From contig NC_003281.10 in assembly GCF_000002985.6 (NCBI RefSeq), forward strand, positions 11,222,001 to 11,286,000: 64,000 bases of DNA, in the 5' to 3' direction. Under the pieces are notes generated by a model, which worked only from the letters and a program-made list of their open reading frames with translations, did not search any database and was not told the DNA's origin. Both the position numbers and the translations under genes were made by a program. Below are positions 10,467 through 21,419 of this stretch, piece by piece. This DNA comes from Caenorhabditis elegans (taxonomy: Eukaryota > Nematoda > Chromadorea > Rhabditida > Rhabditidae). Each line of letters opens with the position of its first letter. Positions within the stretch are counted from its first letter, which is position 1.

Positions 10467-12861
10467 TCACTCCAAATCCAAAATAGTCGACGGCAAGTCC
10501 CTAGGTAACGGTGGTACAGCATAAGATGGAGGTCTCGAGGTGAATGTTGATACTTTTCTGACTTGAGTGGATACTTTGCACGGAAGAATGTCATCCAACT
10601 CCCGATATTGACGAATTTGAATAATTCTTCCATCAAATGCTCTTCGCTGGATTGTTGTCGTTTTTGAGGGCAGCGCGTCCAATGGGAAGGCGGTGGACCT
10701 GAAAAAAACCGGTGGGATTACTGTCGGGTACTGTAGGGGTACTATAGGAGTACTGTAGGGGCACTGAATTGGTACTGTAGTGGTATGAAAGGGGTACTAT
10801 AGGGGTACTGTAAGGGTACCCTAGGGGTAATGTAGGGGTACTATAGAGGTACTTAATTATTCCAATAAACATCTAGTTTTTTTTCTTAAAAATTTGAATT
10901 TCATCTGAACTTTATTCAAAACCTAAAACTTGATTTTTGCGCAAAAAGTGGACGGGACTTACATCTGTGGGCAGTCTTTATTAGTGATGCATCTCATTCG
11001 ATTTAATTGTATAAAACAGTCCTCTCCGTTAACCTGAAAATTTGAATTTTTGACAAAGTCGGAAATTGAAAAAATAATTTTTAAACAAATTTTTTGAAAT
11101 TGTTTTCAAACCTCATAAATAATAGCCGGCATAGCTCTATGATGATGTAAAATAATCGTGTGTAATATGTATAAAAACATGGGAAAGTTGAAGTTAGGGA
11201 ACAAAATTTGGAAGCCGAATATGGTCTGAGGGCAGTAGATTCCGAATGAGACGTCCAGAAGCTCGATCTGAAAAAAAAAGTTTTTTTGAAACATTTCCCT
11301 TTGAAAAGGTTTTTTTGCTCATTAAAACCTACCAAAACTGTCGAGAAATAGAAATAAATCGATATAAAAGTTAGAATCATCGAGCGATTATACAGGTAGT
11401 GCCTTCGTTGAACAGCGTTGTAGATTAATCTGAAATGTTTAGGTTTTAAAATGACTTTTTTGGAATTTTCAATCAAAAATTTGAATTTCTCATCAAATTT
11501 TACTACTAGAAGTATTTTTCGCAATGCGGAAACTTCCATTTTGTGAGATTAGGGGGAAGCAGCCGACGCCTCACGGGTTGGTAGGCAGTGTTGGCGGCCG
11601 ACATTTCGATAACTTGCAGCTGACGTTTTATGAGCGGATGCAACCGACATCTCGCGGTTTGGTAGTTGGCGACCAATAGGTTCTCAGCCGACACCTCACG
11701 GTTTTACAATTAGCAGCCGACGTCTCACCGGGTTTCTGCTGGCAGCCGACACTTCACAAGCCCGCTAATTTGCAAACTTGTCCAACTCGCCTGCTTAGTT
11801 TCGAAAAATCTTTGGCATACGGATAAAAAGCGATAGACGTCGACGCAAATATAATCACAAGAAATACAGGTGCACTGCCGACTCGAATGCTTTTCGATAG
11901 GCTTCTTGTAAGGTACGGGAAGCCGAGAGCAGCTCCAAAATGTCGACCAGGAAATGTGGAACGCACCGAGCAGGTTCTTAGGCTGCAAATCAAAGGTTTG
12001 CAAACAATCCAAAAAAAAGTCGATAACTCACAATTTAGTCCCGATAAAATTCTCGAATTTATTGGAAATCAGCCGAACCAGACAGAAAACGATGAATAAT
12101 ATGGTAGCCCGGCGCTGAGATTCACATTCCTCTTTTGTAACGTCCGATGACGTGGCATTTATGAAAAACAAAATTCTACAGTAATCCTACAGTAACCTTA
12201 CATTTATGATATTACGGTAGGCCAATGGTACTACAGGGCCACGATCCTATATGGTTACGGTAGGCAACGGCTACTCTAGGTACCTATTTATACAGTTTCA
12301 GGTCGTGGCTCTACAGTATCATTAGCCTACAGTAGCCCTACCGTATACCTACAGTACCCCTACAGTACCACTACAGAACCTTGACATGATCCCCCACCAA
12401 CTTCCAACCCAACACCTCTTCTATAGACAAAAGCTAAAATTTCCCAAGCTACAGTAACCCTACGGTATACCTACAGTACTACTAAACCATCACACACATC
12501 ACAGAACTGGCAGAATATATGAACCTTAAACTACAGTAATCCTACAGTAGCCAGAATCGTAACCCTAAGCCTACTACAGTACCCCCGCAATGTTACAGTA
12601 CTCCACAGTAACCCTAGCCTACTAAAAAAAATATAAAAAAAAGTACTAGTCCACATCTGTATAGTAATATTTTATTTCCAAAATTAAAAAAATCAATTTT
12701 TACCAACAAACTCACCCATAATCATAAAAATCGCAGAGCCCTGAAAATCTAGGTGTCAGATAGAAATTGATAATCGACGTGGCAAACAGTAAAGTGAACA
12801 GCGTCAGAAAAAACACGCAGATTTTCAAAATTTCCCAGGATTTTTTGACTTTCGGGTGCAT
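10467..12861 (-). CDS. Multi-pass membrane protein, family not recognised (356 aa)
   Basis: Seven exons (12861-12716, 12175-12032, 11982-11758, 11429-11333, 11267-11112, 11033-10963, 10698-10467) join without a frame error to 356 codons plus stop. Hydrophobic segments lie near residues 10-33 (ICVFFLTLFTLLFATSIINF), 70-85 (ATILFIVFCLVRLI), 120-145 (VGSAPVFLVIIFASTSIAFY), 185-205 (MILTFISIYFYFSTVL) and 220-255 (IFGFQILFPNF.FPMFLYILHTIIL). A likely lumenal or extracellular loop carries NATS, a glycosylation sequon. After residue 260 the protein becomes a soluble tail with a Cys-containing stretch (EDCFIQLNRMRCITNKDCPQ) and a proline-rich end. The layout would suit a divergent nematode serpentine receptor or another small membrane family, but I see no family motif. 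I chose the ATG at 12861 because an acceptor (CTTTTCCAG, ending at 12867) lies five bases upstream of it. Confidence 0.75.
10715..10860. repeat. GGGGTACTGTAG degenerate tandem array
   Basis: About ten irregular copies of a 12-15 bp word (GGGGTACTGTA, GGGTACTATAG) lie in the last intron of the membrane-protein gene. The same word forms arrays at 12180-12610 (opposite orientation) and 13150-13425. Confidence 0.8.
11555..11757. repeat. GCAGCCGACNNCTCACGG dispersed repeat
   Basis: Five or six imperfect copies of a phrase like GCAGCCGACACCTCACGGGTT occupy intron 3 of the membrane-protein gene, beginning immediately after the donor site. The same phrase fills obr-1 intronic DNA at 38280-38830. Confidence 0.8.
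12180..12610. repeat. CTACAGTACCCCTACAGTA degenerate array
   Basis: This is the reverse complement of the GGGGTACTGTAG array. It is dense but irregular over about 430 bp within intron 1 of the membrane-protein gene. Confidence 0.8.
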
Positions 12862-13608
12862 TTTTCCTGGAAAAGTAGGGAAAGTGAAAGCTTGAGCAAA
12901 ATTGAAACTTTTTGCGGGGTGAATTCTTGACAAAAGGAGGAGGAGTACGGGGTAAACGGATTGTTTTGTGGATTGTGTGAACCCGCCGGCAAATTCGATT
13001 TTAGGTTGGGATTTCTTGGGAAACCTTTTTTTTCAGGAAAAAGGAGAAGGCTAATGCTTTTCAATATCTAAAATATCCATTTCACGTTTGAAAGATGATC
13101 TGCAGATACTGTAGATAGATTTTAGAAACTGTAGAATAACTGTAGTTTGACATAAACGGTATGCTGCAGGAAGGTACAGTTGCTAGAAGTACGATGTGGG
13201 AACTGTATGGGTACGTTACGGGTACTGTAGGGGTACTGTAGTCATGCTGTGGGAGCAATGTAGGGGTATCATAGGTGTACTGTATGATTACTGTACTGCA
13301 GGGTACTGTAGGGGTACTGTAGTCATACTGTAAGGGTAATATAGGGGTACTGTTGGCTTACTGTACTGCAGGGTACCGTAGGGGTACTGTAGGTGTATTA
13401 TATGGGTACTGTAGGGGTGATTTTAATGCAAAAAACATTTAAAACCTCTGAAGTTGGGAAAAAATCTACAAAGAGACTACAATTTCACATGAAAAATTAA
13501 CAAAACTCGAAACTTTCTGTAATTTCCACTGATTGAGCTCTACGTGGCCGTGAGATGTAAAGAACTCGGCCACCAATTTTGTATTGTTTTTTTATTAAAA
13601 AAAAAACT
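12862..13608. other. Intergenic region between ADAT3 and the membrane-protein gene, with ACTGTAG array
   Basis: 13150-13425 is another GGGGTACTGTAG array (about 20 irregular units, including GTACTGCAGGGTACTGTA). On the minus strand, AATAAA at 13596-13591 is the ADAT3 poly(A) signal. The segment at 12870-13060 is a plain A/T- and purine-rich leader to the downstream gene. Confidence 0.6.
13591..13596 (-). promoter_or_regulatory. Poly(A) signal of the ADAT3-like gene
   Basis: AATAAA on the minus strand begins 13 bases past the stop codon at 13609. Confidence 0.7.
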
Positions 13609-14855
13609 TCACAATTGAATATTGGAACAAAAACGGTCAGAATTATCAACAATATAATTATTATCCAGAAGGCCTTCAACACGAAAAACCTCGTAGTGGT
13701 GGTTGATGGAGGGCTCCAGGTGCAGTTGCCAGCCGTCTAAAAATTAATTTTAATTTTGACACGAAAATCGAGAAATTTAAATGAAAAAAGTTTTTTAAAA
13801 ATTGAATTTTGTTGATTTTCACCCAAAAATTTCTAAATTTTCATATGCAATCAGTGGGAAAAATGAATTTTTCTGGTTTTTTCTCAATATTTCTCCATTT
13901 CAAACCTTCTTTCAACACGCCATTCCGGGAATTCCGCGCGTAAAAAACCCGCTTCACACGAAAATGCACCAAAGCCATTGAGCACATTGCACAGGGCTCC
14001 GTGATGAGGAAAACGTCGGATCCGGTGCCAAGATAGTCATCGCCGTGTCTTTTCGGCAGATTTCCAACCATTTCCATTACCGGGTGGCCGAGTGGATGGG
14101 AAGACGGGCGGCCCGTGGAGAGGAGCTCGTCGTTCTGGAATTTTTTGGATTTTTTGGATTTTTCAGGCGGTGCAAATTACCTGCACAGCTATACAACCAT
14201 CCCCCAGCCGAGCAGCTTCGCCGAGCCATCGATCCACGTATTTTTTCAGCGATTCTGTGAGAAAAGAGCCGTCTAGAAGTTGCTCGAGCTCATGATTCGG
14301 GTGAAATCCTGTTGGCCAGAGCTCCTTAGCCACTTGGAATTGCCGTCGGGTCTGTGGCTTGGTTCTCGCGACTTTTACTGGCTGAAAATTGAAAAATTAG
14401 GAATTTTCAGATTTTTTTTGATTTTCTACCACTAAATCTTCCACCCGAGCTTCTGCGTCCTCCAACTTTCCCACGATAAGCTTTGCGACTTCCTCCGACT
14501 CTGCTATCAGCACACTTCCGTCTTTTCCGACTCTTTTCAAGTGTGAAAGCTCTTCTGGAAGTTCTGGAAGTCGCCTGATAATCTGAAAATATAGAATTTC
14601 GACTAATTTTGGGGAAAGGGTAAGTTTCCCTACTGTCCCAATAATTTTCTTGTTTTCAAGTCGTAAAGCTTGGAAGGAAGTCGATGGGATTGTGTCGCAA
14701 GTGAGAGTTGAATCCAGAATTGGGTAGACTTTAATTCTGGAATTTTGTTGTTGTTTTTGAGGATTTTTGAGGATTTTTATTTCAAAAATGGTTTTTACGG
14801 CTTACCTCATCGTATCGATTTTTCTAATTTTTTCCGGAGGCTCTTCCAGTGACAT
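13609..14855 (-). CDS. tRNA adenosine deaminase subunit, ADAT3/TAD3 type (287 aa)
   Basis: Six exons (14855-14806, 14736-14634, 14582-14430, 14381-14181, 14134-13906, 13736-13609) join in frame to 287 codons plus stop. TAD3 pairs with TAD2 to convert A34 to inosine at the wobble base of tRNA anticodons. Diagnostic features are TKPQTRRQFQVAKELWPTGF near residue 110, the zinc site HPLGHPV at about 182-188 with PCAMC at 216-220, HFRVKRVFYA, and the C-terminal EPSINHHYEVFRV. The glutamate that acts as proton shuttle in true deaminases (HAE) is a valine here (H186-P-V188), as in other TAD3 subunits, so the protein should be structural or substrate-binding rather than catalytic alone. A TTTTTTTCAG acceptor ends 14 bases before the ATG. 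It is divergent from aakb-2, with 295 bp shared between the two starts. Confidence 0.92.
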
Positions 14856-15150
14856 TTTCCTTGCAAATCTGAAAAAAAACTGTTTAAAAATAGATAAAAC
14901 GGCAAAAATTAAATAAATAAATCCAAAAAATAAATATGGAAAAAAGTGTGCGGCGGCATTGCCTGCCTCCGCCCCGCCCACATTTCCGCGCCGCACCCGA
15001 ATCATGTGCATTTTGCAGCTGTTTATTTATTTTTAATCCCGTCACTTTTATCAATTTTCGTCGGTTTTTCCGAGATTTCTCACATTTTTTCAATTCTCAA
15101 TCTTCTTTCCACCTTATTTCATCGATTTATTGCGAAAATTCCAGAAGAAA
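14856..15150. promoter_or_regulatory. Shared divergent promoter region, ADAT3 and aakb-2
   Basis: This 295-bp interval holds both gene starts. On the minus side is a splice-type acceptor (CAG at 14871-14869). On the plus side is TTCCAG ending at 15144, six bases before the aakb-2 ATG. The middle (14946-15010) is G/C-rich, with GCGGCGGCATTGCCTGCC and CCGCCCACATTTCCGCGCCG, and stands out from its A/T-rich surroundings. No TATA box is obvious. Confidence 0.55.
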
Positions 15151-16087
15151 ATGGGCAACAATCAGTCTGGAGGGCCCGACGCCCGCTATGGAGGCCCAAA
15201 CGACAAGGCGGGCCTCCGAAGGCATCGGATGATGAGCGAAACGGCAAAAATCGCCGGACAAGTACTCCCGAACCCGGATGGAGGACCGCCGATGATTTTT
15301 GATGTGAGATTTTCACAAAAAATCCCAAAAATTCCTTTTTTAAATTATTTTTCAATATTTTCAGGACGGAAATGAGGACAAATCCGGCGAATGCCCAGTG
15401 GTATTCCGCTGGAGTTTCACACAAAACGCACAGCCACGTGTCGTCCATATCGTTGGATCATGGGATAACTGGCAGACGCGGATCCCGATGGTAAAGTCGA
15501 CAAACGACTTTTCGACAATCATCGACCTGCAACCCGGACAATACGAGTACAAATTCCAAGTGGACGGCTCGTGGGTCGTCGACGATAATCAGGGAAAGGC
15601 ACAGGACGTTCATGGAAATGAGAACAATATGATCAATATTCAAGACTCGGATTTTGCAGTTTTCGAAGCGCTGGATGAAGACTTCCAGTCATCTACAGCC
15701 GGGGAGGTGCTCCGTGGCGAGTCGGAGAGCACCAAGAATCATGATACTCCGAATGACAGGTGAGAAAACTTCAGAAATGTTCACTAAAAAACTAAAAAAA
15801 ACTTTTTCAGAGAGCTCGAAAAACTGCGCTCCTTCACCCAAGAGATCCCATCAATGGATATGCTTCGGAAGGCAGCCGGACCACCAGTAATTCCACCACA
15901 ACTCATGCAGGTGCTTCTCAACAAGGAGACGCCCGAGTCATGCGATCCGAATGTGCTGCCGGAGCCGAATCATGTGATGCTCAACCACATGTACGCGCTC
16001 TCCATCAAGGACAGCGTTATGGTGCTCTCATCGACGCAACGCTATCGCAAGAAGTTCGTCACCACTCTTCTCTACAAGCCTGTCTAA
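15151..16087 (+). CDS. aakb-2: AMP-activated protein kinase beta subunit (274 aa)
   Basis: Three exons, 15151-15303, 15365-15759 and 15811-16087, join to 274 codons plus stop. The beta subunit scaffolds the AMPK alpha and gamma subunits and binds glycogen. The start MGNNQS carries a glycine at position 2, a typical N-myristoylation site for membrane targeting. Exon 2 encodes the CBM48 glycogen-binding module, with VVFRWSF, VHIVGSWDNWQTRIPM (Trp84 and Trp87) and QYEYKFQVDGSWVVDD. Exon 3 encodes the ASC domain that holds alpha and gamma, including PPQLMQVLLNKE, PNHVMLNHMYALSIKD and the terminal VMVLSSTQRYRKKFVTTLLYKPV. Family beta subunits are about 270 aa, so the gene is complete. An acceptor just before the ATG suggests trans-splicing. 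The 3' region has AATAAA at 16384 within a large inverted repeat. The next gene on the same strand is the S6 kinase. Confidence 0.96.
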
Positions 16088-16140
16088 CTGTTTTTCTTGT
16101 TTTGTGGGGTTTTTTGTTGAAAAAAATCGAAAAAAATGCC

Positions 16141-16528
16141 CTGACTAATCAGCGATTAGCTCCGCCCACTATTGAACCAATCATACTGCGGTACGGTTTT
16201 TCCTATTTTTAATTCAAAATTTCTTGATTTCGCTCGATTATATTCTTTTAAAAAAAGTGTTTTTAACTATTTTTAAATAGAAATCTACCATTTTTCCCAA
16301 AATATAGCCTTTTTTGTCTCTATTTCTGAAAAAAATTAAGCAAAACGACATAAACTTATCGTTTTGCATCATCTTTTTTCAGGAATAAAGACAAAAATTG
16401 TTGTTTTCCGTTGCAAAATTCGGGGAAAAAAACCGAAAAAAAATCGATTAAACACAAAAAGACAGCAAAAACCGCGCCATGGGGTTGTGATTGGTTGAAA
16501 AGTGGGCGGAGCTAAGCCCTGATTGGTC
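16141..16528. repeat. ~390-bp palindromic element in the aakb-2 3' region
   Basis: The left arm 16141-16200 (AATCAGCGATTAGCTCCGCC, then CACTATTGAACCAATCA) pairs with the right arm 16470-16528 (TGATTGGTTGAAAAGTGGGC, then GGAGCTAAGCCCTGATTGG). Inside, GTCTCTATTTCTGAAAAAAA pairs with TTTTTTCAGGAATAAAGAC, and GCAAAACGAC…GTCGTTTTGC-like sequence forms the tip. The aakb-2 poly(A) signal lies on the inner right stem. Confidence 0.8.
16384..16389 (+). promoter_or_regulatory. Candidate poly(A) signal of aakb-2
   Basis: An exact AATAAA lies 297 bases past the stop codon, in the right inner stem of the palindrome. It is the first exact signal after the gene. Confidence 0.55.
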
Positions 16529-19323
16529 GTGCTTCAAAATTGAAAAATCTCGATTTTTTTGGATTTTTTGTAGAAAAATCTTGATTTTTCAAGCTCCCGA
16601 GACCAAAGTTCCAAAATTTTCTCCCACTCTTTAGTTTTTGTATTATAGTCGCCTCTTTTTCCCCCATTAATTTTCTTTCTGTTCTATTTCCAATAGTGTT
16701 TTAAGAAACGAAAAACGTCGTAGCCAACTCTTATTTAATACGGTCTGCCCCCTTGGAACCCACTTTTACCACACTACCAATCAGCTGAGTGTATATACCA
16801 ATTCTCAATGTTTCCCTGCCCCTTTTCTTCTTCTTCTACTTCCAACAGCTTTATTTTTCCTATTTTTCTCGTATTTTTCTTGGGCTTTCATGTAGGCGAC
16901 CTCCGCCTGCCTCCCGCCAAAAATTCACGTCAAAACGCAGAGAATAGGCAAAAGTGAGGCGGACAGGTTTCAGGCAGACGTCTGAAACCGCGCCTGCCTA
17001 CCATGGAAGCCCTAATTTTTGAAATCAGTTTCTTTTAAAAAATCCACTGTGAATAATTTGACATTCCAATTTGTTCACCATCTCCCTCGTTTCTTGTTTT
17101 TTTTTCCACTTTCTTTTTTGATTTTTTTTTATTTTTTTCGCCTCAAAAAAGATTCTGTCTCGTAGTTTTCTGTCCCTTTAATACATTTTTCATCGATTTT
17201 TCCCCTTTTGCTGGCTTGAGCTACAGTAGCCGTTTCGCACGGTACTTGTATATCTATGTTTGTGTGTGTTTTTTTTTAATTGAAAATTGTGCTCGCCCAC
17301 GCTTGATGCTTTTAGTGCTTTTTAATCATTTTTTAGCTGAAAATCTTCGTCATTTGACTCTGTAACTGCGAATTTCGATTTTTTGCGACAAAAATAGGGA
17401 TTTTTAGCTAAAAAATCCCACGTTTAGTCGTTTTTTTTAGGAAAAAATTCACCAAAACTAAATTTGCACTGAAAATAAACTTCAAAATGCGGATTTTTAG
17501 GCCAAAAAATAATAAAATCAATGATTTTCTGATCAAAAAAATCGATTTCAGAGCGGAAATTTGCCTGAAACTCGTAAAATGTATACCAAAATCGAAATTT
17601 AACTAAAAATCCACATAAAAATGCAGATTTTAATCTAAAAATCGTTCAAATTACCTTTTTGTCAGTAGAAAATCGAATTTTCATTGAAAAAACCGATTTC
17701 AGAGCGAAAAACCATAAAATTCCCTACAAAAAACGGGCTTTTGCAAGCTAAAAATTCGATTTTTAGCCGATTTTCTAGTGAAAATCACTCTATTTTCATG
17801 TTTTTCACTGAGATTTTGAGCATTTTCACTTTTAATTCGATTAGTTTCCACACATTTTGGCAACAAAAAAGAAAAAAGCCAGCGTTATTTGTTTATTTTC
17901 GAACATTTTTCGCCTCGTTTTTACTTTTTTTTTCGTTCTGTTTTCTGTTTTTCCTCGTGTCGCGAAGCAATTGTTTTTGTTTTTTTCGGTCTCTTTCAGT
18001 TGACTTTTCCTTCTCCTCTGCCACCAGCCAACAACAACAAATATGCCAAAGAGAACTGGATTTCGATGTGTTATTTTCATCGTTTTTTCGCTGAAATTCG
18101 CCGTTTTGAGCTCGAAAAATGAATTTTTGGAGAAAAAAAGCTTTAAAAAATTAGCAAAAAATTGAAAACCTTGAAAAATTGCCAAAAACAGAGGTTTTTG
18201 ACTCAATTTTTCGAGTTAAAATGATTAAAACTTGCCAAAAAATCAGATTTTAACTTGAAATTAGGAAAAACTTATATTTTAAAGTCAAAACTTGACTTTA
18301 AAATATCAATTCTAAATAATTTTAAGCTAAAATCTAGTTGAAACGCAAGTTTTAAATGTTTAAATTCAAAAATTGATTCGAAAAACTCAATTTTTGACTA
18401 TTTTCCAAGGTTGTCAAATTTTTTTGCTAATTTTTTAGCGAAAAAAAGTGGAAGATTACTTTTTTTGTCTACATTAACAAAAATATCTGCAAAAATTTGA
18501 TTAAATACTAAAAAATTGCAATTCCCTAGTTTCTAACTGTTTAAATTCAAAAATTGCTTTTAAAAAAACTCAATTTTTGGCTATTTTTCAATGTTTTCAC
18601 ATTTTTTTGCTATTTTTTAGCAAGAAAAGTGGAAAATTACTTCTTTTTTTAATCTACATTAACAAAAATATTTTTGAAAATTAGATTAAACACTAAAAAA
18701 TGTCCAGAAATTAGTAAAATTCGAGATAATTTGTAGTATTGTAGTTATTTTCAATGTTCACTGATAAAACGTCAAAACAATAATAAAAGCGACGAATTTT
18801 TGAATTTCAATATCAAAATTTCAAAAAAAAAAAACAAAAACACACTTTTTTTTTTGGAAAATTTTGGATTAAATCGATTTTTATCGATTTTGGATCATTG
18901 CAACCTGCCCTCCACTGATTAGATTCTAATTATCAGTGACACAAATGTCCTTCTCATGTACTATACTCCAGCAGTCTGCGTCTCTCTCCCTCCGATTGAC
19001 TGGTTTTTTTCTTGAAGTGACACTAACTAACGAACCGAATTTACACTACTTTTCTTCTCCATCGAAACTATTTTACAACGTTTCTCACTTTTCGAAATAA
19101 GTAAGAGTAATAGGAATCTGTGAAAGTTGTGAAAGTTTTCAGATTAGATCGCTAGTTAGGCTTTTTAGTTATATAAGTAGTTACCAGTGGCGGATTTTTT
19201 TTGACTAATGACTAATTCGATGACTTTCTGTTTTAATTTAGTTTTCTGAATTCCGAAATATTCCCAAAATGCGATTTTTCAATTTCGGAAAAATCGATTT
19301 TAAAACACAAAATCACTGTCTAT

Positions 19324-19760
19324 GGTCTCGGCTCGACCGGGTGTACGGTAGTTTTTGTTTTTGCGTTTTTCTAACGTGAAATCGGCAAAAACAATGTTTT
19401 TTCGTCAATGTTTCTCTTCAATTCGGCAATTTTCCTCGTTTTTTGCCGTTTTTGAAAGATACAATTCTTCTGTGCAATTTGCCAATTTTCCTCTGAAATT
19501 AGGCAATTTTCCCGTGCAGATCGGCAATTTTCCCTACTATTCGGCAATGTTCCTAGTTTTTACGCCGTTTTTGTAAGAACCAATTTTTATTTGAAATTCG
19601 GAAATTTTCCTGTGCAATTCTACAATTTTCCTGCAGTTCCGCAATTTTCCTATACAGTTCGGCAATTTTTCTAGTTTTTTACGCCGTTTTTAATAGGAAG
19701 AATTTTCTGTGCAAATCGGCAATTTTCCAGTACAATTTGCCAATTTTCCTAGTTTTTACT
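19324..19760. repeat. Degenerate GGCAATTTTCC array
   Basis: This is an older-looking relative of the array at 20683-21300. It begins with the same header, GGTCTCGGCTCGACCGGGTG followed by TACGGTAGT, then irregular copies of CGGCAATTTTCCNNTNCAA. Confidence 0.75.
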
Positions 19761-20682
19761 CTTCCTAATAATCCAAATTCCTTGTTGCTTCCCCATCTGC
19801 TCCGTCATCATTTCCTCCTCATCAGGCGTTGTCAAGGTGAAAGCCGTGTGAATTCACACGCGTAAACAAGCATTCGTGATTCATTTCCCATTTCAGGACT
19901 CTTACTAGTTGCTCTTTCTTCTTTTTCTATTCAGAGAATTTCTGTTGTACTAATACTGCAACTTTCACTTTCTCTCCCTTTGTAGTCTCGCCGAACTATC
20001 GCAGCTACTGTTGGCCGGGCGTTTAGTCAGAGTACAAGCGACAGAGAATAGATTATCAAGTTGGAGTGAATGCCAATAAAACTATTACCGATAAGAAGTC
20101 TCTCACAAATTTCGAATAGTGGAAATTTGCGATTTTTTGTGGTAGACAACTTGGAAGTTAATAATTTTCCTCTGGAAAATTCATCGAAAATCGGCGAAAA
20201 CTAAGGTTTTCATTGGCTTGCCCAACCGATTGCTTAGTATTTCCAAAAAAACCGGCAAATTGGAGGAAATGCAAGAAAAGAAGCATTTTACGGCAAAATT
20301 GCTTATTCTTAATTGGTTTTTCATCGGCTTCTGTCGAGTTTGCCAAGTTTTTGCCAAAAACTTTCAATTTCTGAAATTGCTTATTGATCGCTCGATAACA
20401 ATTGATACAGCGACAAGTGACCTATAAAAAGTTTGGTCTTTTTACACTTTGCAAAGTTCTCTTTTTTTCGACAAGCCCGGTTTGCAGCCACTGATTAGCC
20501 GGAGCGGCTGTTCGGCGAGCAGGTGAAGGCTCACTAGATGACTCCGGAAGAGAATTTGTTCATTGCAAATTTCGCTCGTTTTTGTCTTTATTCTAAATTT
20601 CGCGTTTTTACGGGCTTTTGAAGCTGTAAAATGACTCAAAACCGCCGAGAAACCGATTTTAACACCGACAAAATCACTGTCC

Positions 20683-21300
20683 CTGGTCTTGACACGACCG
20701 GGTGTACGGTAGTATTTTGTTTTCGTGTTTTTTGAAATCGGCAAGCAAAGCTCGAATTTTCCCGTGCAATTCACCAATTTTCCCGTGCAATTCGGTAATT
20801 TTCCACTGCATTTCGGCAATTTTCCAGTGTAATTCGGCAATTTTCCAGTGCAATTCGGCAATTTTCCCGTGCAATTTGGCAATTTTCCAGTGCAATTCGG
20901 CAATTTTCCCGTGCAATTTGGCAATTTTCCAGTGCAATTCGGCAATTTTCCCGTGCAATTTGGCAATTTTCCAGTGCAATTCGGAAATTTTCCATTGCAA
21001 TTCGGCAATTTTCCAGTGCAATTCGGCAATTTTCCAGTGTAATTCGGCAATTTTCCCGTGCAATTCGGCAATTTCCAGTGCAATTCGGCAATTTTCCCGT
21101 GCAATTTGGCAATTTTCCAGTGCAATTCGGCAATTTTCCCGTGCAATTTGGCAATTTTCCAGTGCAATTCGGAAATTTTCCATTGCAATTCGGCAATTTT
21201 CCAGTGCAATTCGGCAATTTTCCAGTGTAATTCGGCAATTTTCCCGTGCAATTCGGCAATTTTCCCGTGCAATTCGGCAATTTCCAGTGCAAATCGGATG
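20683..21300. repeat. 21-bp tandem array with a 188-bp higher-order duplication
   Basis: After a header (GGTCTTGACACGACCGGGTG and TACGGTAGT) come about 25 copies of a 21-bp unit, CAATTCGGCAATTTTCCNGTG, with variants TTTGG for TTCGG and CCC for CCA. The rare variant CGGAAATTTTCCATTGCAA occurs at about 20982 and 21170, exactly 188 bp apart, showing that a nine-unit block (one unit lacks a base) was duplicated. Because the period is a multiple of three, frames stay open on both strands, but this is not coding. Confidence 0.92.
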
Positions 21301-21419
21301 ATTTTTCTCGTTTTCTCGCAATTTTTAAAAGAAAACCCAAAGTTTTTCAAAAATTTCAATCGAAATTTGATAATTCGAACCATGCGAAAAAGCGTGAATT
21401 TGTAATTCTCTCTGAATTG

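Noticed and set aside
11725..12012. Alternative frame over the third exon of the membrane-protein gene (…ISWSTFWSCSRLPVPYKK…)
   Set aside because: It does not join neighbouring exons in phase, whereas the chosen frame does on both sides.
13497..13682. Membrane-like peptide LKAFWIIIILLIILTVFVPIF
   Set aside because: It is the wrong frame of the last ADAT3 exon. The right frame gives EPSINHHYEVFRV, the conserved TAD3 ending.
17684..18206. Overlapping 120-136 codon frames on both strands
   Set aside because: Composition is Phe/Ser/Lys-rich from poly-T/poly-A sequence. There are no splice sites or recognisable motifs.
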